Shown here: one piece after another, positions 31,037 to 33,261 of the stretch
How the letters are laid out: every line of letters starts with the position of its first letter
How positions within the stretch are numbered: position 1 is the first letter of the stretch
Assembly: GCA_033809355.1 (NCBI GenBank)
Contig: JAPXLV010000030.1
Span: forward strand, 1-33,261
Length of the DNA: 33,261 nucleotides
DNA from: T3Sed10-213 sp012519365
GTDB lineage: Bacteria; Planctomycetota; Phycisphaerae; Sedimentisphaerales; Anaerohalosphaeraceae
Direction of reading: 5' to 3'
Made by a program: the position numbers and the translations under genes
Notes under the pieces: model-generated
The model's input: only the letters and a program-made list of their open reading frames with translations
The model's database searches: none
Told to the model about the DNA's origin: nothing

Positions 31037-32931
31037 CAGGGGACAGCCTGAAAAATTATGGTGTGCGGATCTTGCCATGGATCGTTACGATTTTAGTAGT
31101 GGCGCTGCTTAGCGGCTGCGAAGGGTTTTTCGCCAAAAAACCTACCGAGTTGCAGTCGCACGAGATTCTCAAAGAATTGGGACAGGTGCGAGAAAACCCG
31201 CAAATTGAAAATCCCTTGCCGGAAGTCTATCGCCAGCCGCCCGCTCGCTTGAAAATCCGAGAAGGCACCAAACTGTTTTATTTTACGAAAAACCATCCGG
31301 CCGGCAATTTGGCCGGACTGGTCAAAGAACAGCTGGACGTGGACGCCTCGGTCAATGCCGCGATCAATCAACTGGTCTTTTATTGCAAAGACGATGCCCA
31401 GGCCACCGTCGTAGAGAATTATTTGAAAATGATCGATGTGCCGCCGGTGCAGGTGAATGTTGACTGTCTGATTCTTGAGCGGTTCGGCGATATTACGATG
31501 GACTGGGAAACCTCTATTATGGTCCAAAACCTGCTCGGTGAAGATATTACCATGGGCGAAGGGCAGGGTACTTTTAACAAAAAAGGTGAACTGACCGCTT
31601 TGGAGCCGGCGTTTCCGGGTGCCTCGCTTCGCGAACCGGAACGGGGCAAATTCGGCCTGGACTTCGGCTACTGGCACAACAAAGGCGTTGACGGCCATCA
31701 AATTCGCGCGATTGTCGATGTCTTAATCTCTCAAGGCTATCTAAAGGTGCTCCTGAATCCTACGCTCGAAACCGTCAACGGCCAACCGGCGACCGTAACA
31801 ATCAAAGACCACGCCCCCATAGAAGCGGTCAAAACCGGCCTGGGCGGATCGTCCAGTGTGTACAACATTACCGAATATGTCTGGGTGGAAAATACGCTTT
31901 CGGTCACGCCCCATGTCTTTGCGGACGGCTCTGTCGGATTGGTGACCAACATCATAATCGGGTCGCGATCCAAACCCGAAGGGGTCGTTCAGCGGTCGAT
32001 TATCACCGAACGTTCGATCGATGTCGCCGAAAACCGCATTAAGCCCGGTGAAAGCCTCGTGATCGGCGGAATGCGCAAAACCGAAAAACGGTCGGTCGTT
32101 CGCGGCATTCCGTTTTTTAAGGATTTGCCGCTGCTGGGCGTGCTGTTTTCCAGCAAAGACTTTGAGGAAAAAGGCACCGAAATCATTTATATCCTGACAC
32201 CGAGTATCTCAACCAGCGGCCAGGACCATCGCCGAACAGTCGAAGATATTCAAAGCAAATACGACAATGTGGACTATAAAACGGGGATTCAGCAAATCCT
32301 GACCGAACCGTTTGAATCGAGCATCTACAGCTCGTTGGTGGAACAAAAGGCCGTGCAGGCTGAACTGCGCCGCAAAGAAGCCGAGTTGGCCTACGAAGAT
32401 GCCCTCAAACGCGTCGAGGTGGAGCGCAAACGCGCCGATCGGATCGTTGACGAAGCGGTCAAACTTCGCCAAAACGCCGAACAACTCAAAATTAAGGCCC
32501 AAAAAGCCGCACAAGAGGCCCAACAAGCGATTGAAAAAGCCAAAAAAGCCAGCGAACTGACCGAGGCCGATCGCACACGCATTTTGGAGCTTCAGCAGAA
32601 AAAAGACGCCGCAGAAGCCCAGGCCCAAAAGGCCCAAGAACAGGCCGAGCAAGCCGCCAAGGCCGCCGTTCAGGCTGCTCAGCAAGCTCAGCAAGCCGCG
32701 CGGCAGCTTGAACAAAGTCAAAAAGACATCCAAGAAGCCCAAAAACAGGCCGAAGAGGCACGCCGCGACGTTCAGAAACAGCCCAAAGATAAACCTGCCG
32801 GCAATGTTCAGCAGCCTCAAAGCAAGCCGCCGGCCCAAAGCGGCCCGAAGGTCACGCCTCCAAGGAAACTCTCGACCGAATCGCCCGATCCGTCAGCTGC
32901 AGAACCGCAAAAGGCCCTGGAAACCAATTAG
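31033..32931 (+). CDS. Lipoprotein secretin with C-terminal coiled coil (second of pair)
   Basis: Paralogue of the preceding gene, 632 residues, with the same plan. The lipobox is ALLSGC (C29), then FFAKKPTELQS, an N-domain, and a secretin core with KPGESLVIGGM and VRGIPFFKDLPLLGVLFSS. A coiled-coil tail starts at about residue 430 and is extremely Ala/Gln/Lys rich. The end is a proline-rich low-complexity tail. Long identical blocks are shared with the first copy (LEPAFPGASLRE, LLNPTLETV, RSIDVAENR), so the pair arose by tandem duplication. The start codon overlaps the upstream stop by four bases, implying coupled translation and possibly a mixed ring. It is the last gene of the unit; no terminator was seen. 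Confidence 0.88.
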   Translation: MTGDSLKNYGVRILPWIVTILVVALLSGCEGFFAKKPTELQSHEILKELGQVRENPQIENPLPEVYRQPPARLKIREGTKLFYFTKNHPAGNLAGLVKEQLDVDASVNAAINQLVFYCKDDAQATVVENYLKMIDVPPVQVNVDCLILERFGDITMDWETSIMVQNLLGEDITMGEGQGTFNKKGELTALEPAFPGASLREPERGKFGLDFGYWHNKGVDGHQIRAIVDVLISQGYLKVLLNPTLETVNGQPATVTIKDHAPIEAVKTGLGGSSSVYNITEYVWVENTLSVTPHVFADGSVGLVTNIIIGSRSKPEGVVQRSIITERSIDVAENRIKPGESLVIGGMRKTEKRSVVRGIPFFKDLPLLGVLFSSKDFEEKGTEIIYILTPSISTSGQDHRRTVEDIQSKYDNVDYKTGIQQILTEPFESSIYSSLVEQKAVQAELRRKEAELAYEDALKRVEVERKRADRIVDEAVKLRQNAEQLKIKAQKAAQEAQQAIEKAKKASELTEADRTRILELQQKKDAAEAQAQKAQEQAEQAAKAAVQAAQQAQQAARQLEQSQKDIQEAQKQAEEARRDVQKQPKDKPAGNVQQPQSKPPAQSGPKVTPPRKLSTESPDPSAAEPQKALETN

Positions 32932-33156
32932 CCTCAAGCTAAAAACAGCACCGCCAGTCTAAACAAGAAAATTTCTAAATTCTAAAATTCAGAATTCACA
33001 AATGCCTCTGTCGCCTCGTGGGGGTTTTGGGACGCCGAAGGTATCTTTTTCAACCGTTTCCGCCGCCGGCAAAAATAACTTTCGTTCCTATGGGGACTTA
33101 TCAGAACTGCAATCGGGGTCTTTCCGCTTGGCAACCTAATACTACAGCGCAAATAG
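32932..33156. other. Gene-free region before the right edge
   Basis: About 225 bases. The first part is A+T rich with short TCTAAATTCTAAAATTC and GAATTC repeats (about 32972-32996). The remainder is G+C richer but holds no convincing gene or hairpin. A short minus-strand frame here has no family features. Confidence 0.35.
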
Positions 33157-33261
33157 TTACGGATCATGAGGCACACATGACCTCAATTGTTTTACATTTA
33201 TGTTTAATCGTTGAAGCTCGGCGAGCGTCTTTTTGGTATGCCCGATCCGCGCCTCGCGGTG
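33157..33261 (-). CDS. C-terminal end of an unidentified protein (truncated by window edge)
   Basis: A minus-strand frame enters from the right edge and runs 34 codons to a TAA at 33157. The sequence is basic and helical (HTKKTLAELQRLNINVKQLR, then SCVPHDP). This could be the tail of a real gene, but 34 residues are too few to assign a family, and chance cannot be ruled out. Confidence 0.35.
   Translation of the reverse strand, partial: HREARIGHTKKTLAELQRLNINVKQLRSCVPHDP

Noticed and set aside
32982..33176. Minus-strand frame of 64 codons near the right edge
   Set aside because: It has no ribosome site or family motif, overlaps the end of the partial edge gene and reads through A+T-rich repeats.
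1..33261. CRISPR arrays, tRNA or rRNA genes
   Set aside because: The intergenic gaps were read through. No regularly spaced repeats and no cloverleaf or rRNA-like sequence were seen.

Overview
The window most likely comes from an anaerobic Planctomycetota of the Phycisphaerae / Sedimentisphaerales type. This is an inference from gene content, with no marker gene to prove it: a Y1 (REP-associated) transposase with its REP-like palindrome, a DUF1080 protein, a GH92 mannosidase, a tandem pair of lipoprotein secretins, partner-switching regulators, and an outer-membrane (Gram-negative type) protein set. No rRNA, tRNA or CRISPR array was seen.

Layout. (1) 1-66: 5' end of a Y1 transposase running off the left edge, with a REP-like palindrome beside it. 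(2) 527-4630: a three-gene operon with a [NiFe] hydrogenase large subunit, a Tat-exported hydrogenase small subunit and a methyl-accepting chemotaxis protein. The last two overlap by ATGA. (3) 5081-9864: a mannose/mannoside cassette (secreted GH92 alpha-mannosidase, MFS sugar permease, ROK sugar kinase) closed by a clear intrinsic terminator. (4) 9953-11524, minus strand: STAS antagonist, HATPase anti-sigma kinase and a GAF-like protein. (5) 11899-13109, plus strand: Rrf2 regulator without a cysteine cluster, MazG-like pyrophosphohydrolase, MscL channel. (6) 13136-18067, minus strand: a sulfur operon, read as Rrf2/CymR-like regulator, cysK, a collapsed metB-type gene, mnmA, moeB/thiF-like E1 and nifS-like desulfurase. 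It has a good sigma70-type promoter with an inverted repeat at the expected transcription start. (7) 18314-19153: secreted DUF1080 protein. (8) 19255-23771, minus strand: transketolase, phosphofructokinase and a radical-SAM protein of the DNA modification/repair type. (9) 24102-26602: folC and an outer-membrane porin-like protein with terminator. (10) 26826-28931, minus strand: rimO and pgsA. (11) 29219-32931: two overlapping paralogous lipoprotein secretins with long coiled-coil tails. (12) 33157-33261: the C-terminal end of an unidentified minus-strand gene.

How the genes work together. The strongest candidate for an undescribed system is the hydrogenase-chemoreceptor operon. A periplasmic hydrogenase with unusual iron-sulfur ligands (CxxE at the proximal cluster, four cysteines at the medial cluster) and a large subunit needing no C-terminal processing is translationally coupled to a membrane chemoreceptor, with no cytochrome b or quinone-linked subunit nearby. 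This suggests H2- or redox-directed signalling rather than plain H2 respiration. The sulfur operon links cysteine synthesis, sulfur mobilisation and tRNA thiolation under one Rrf2 regulator, and still carries the two ends of a deleted PLP-dependent transsulfuration gene. The two secretins are a second unusual unit: both look like self-anchoring outer-membrane lipoproteins, and no other secretion or pilus gene is beside them.
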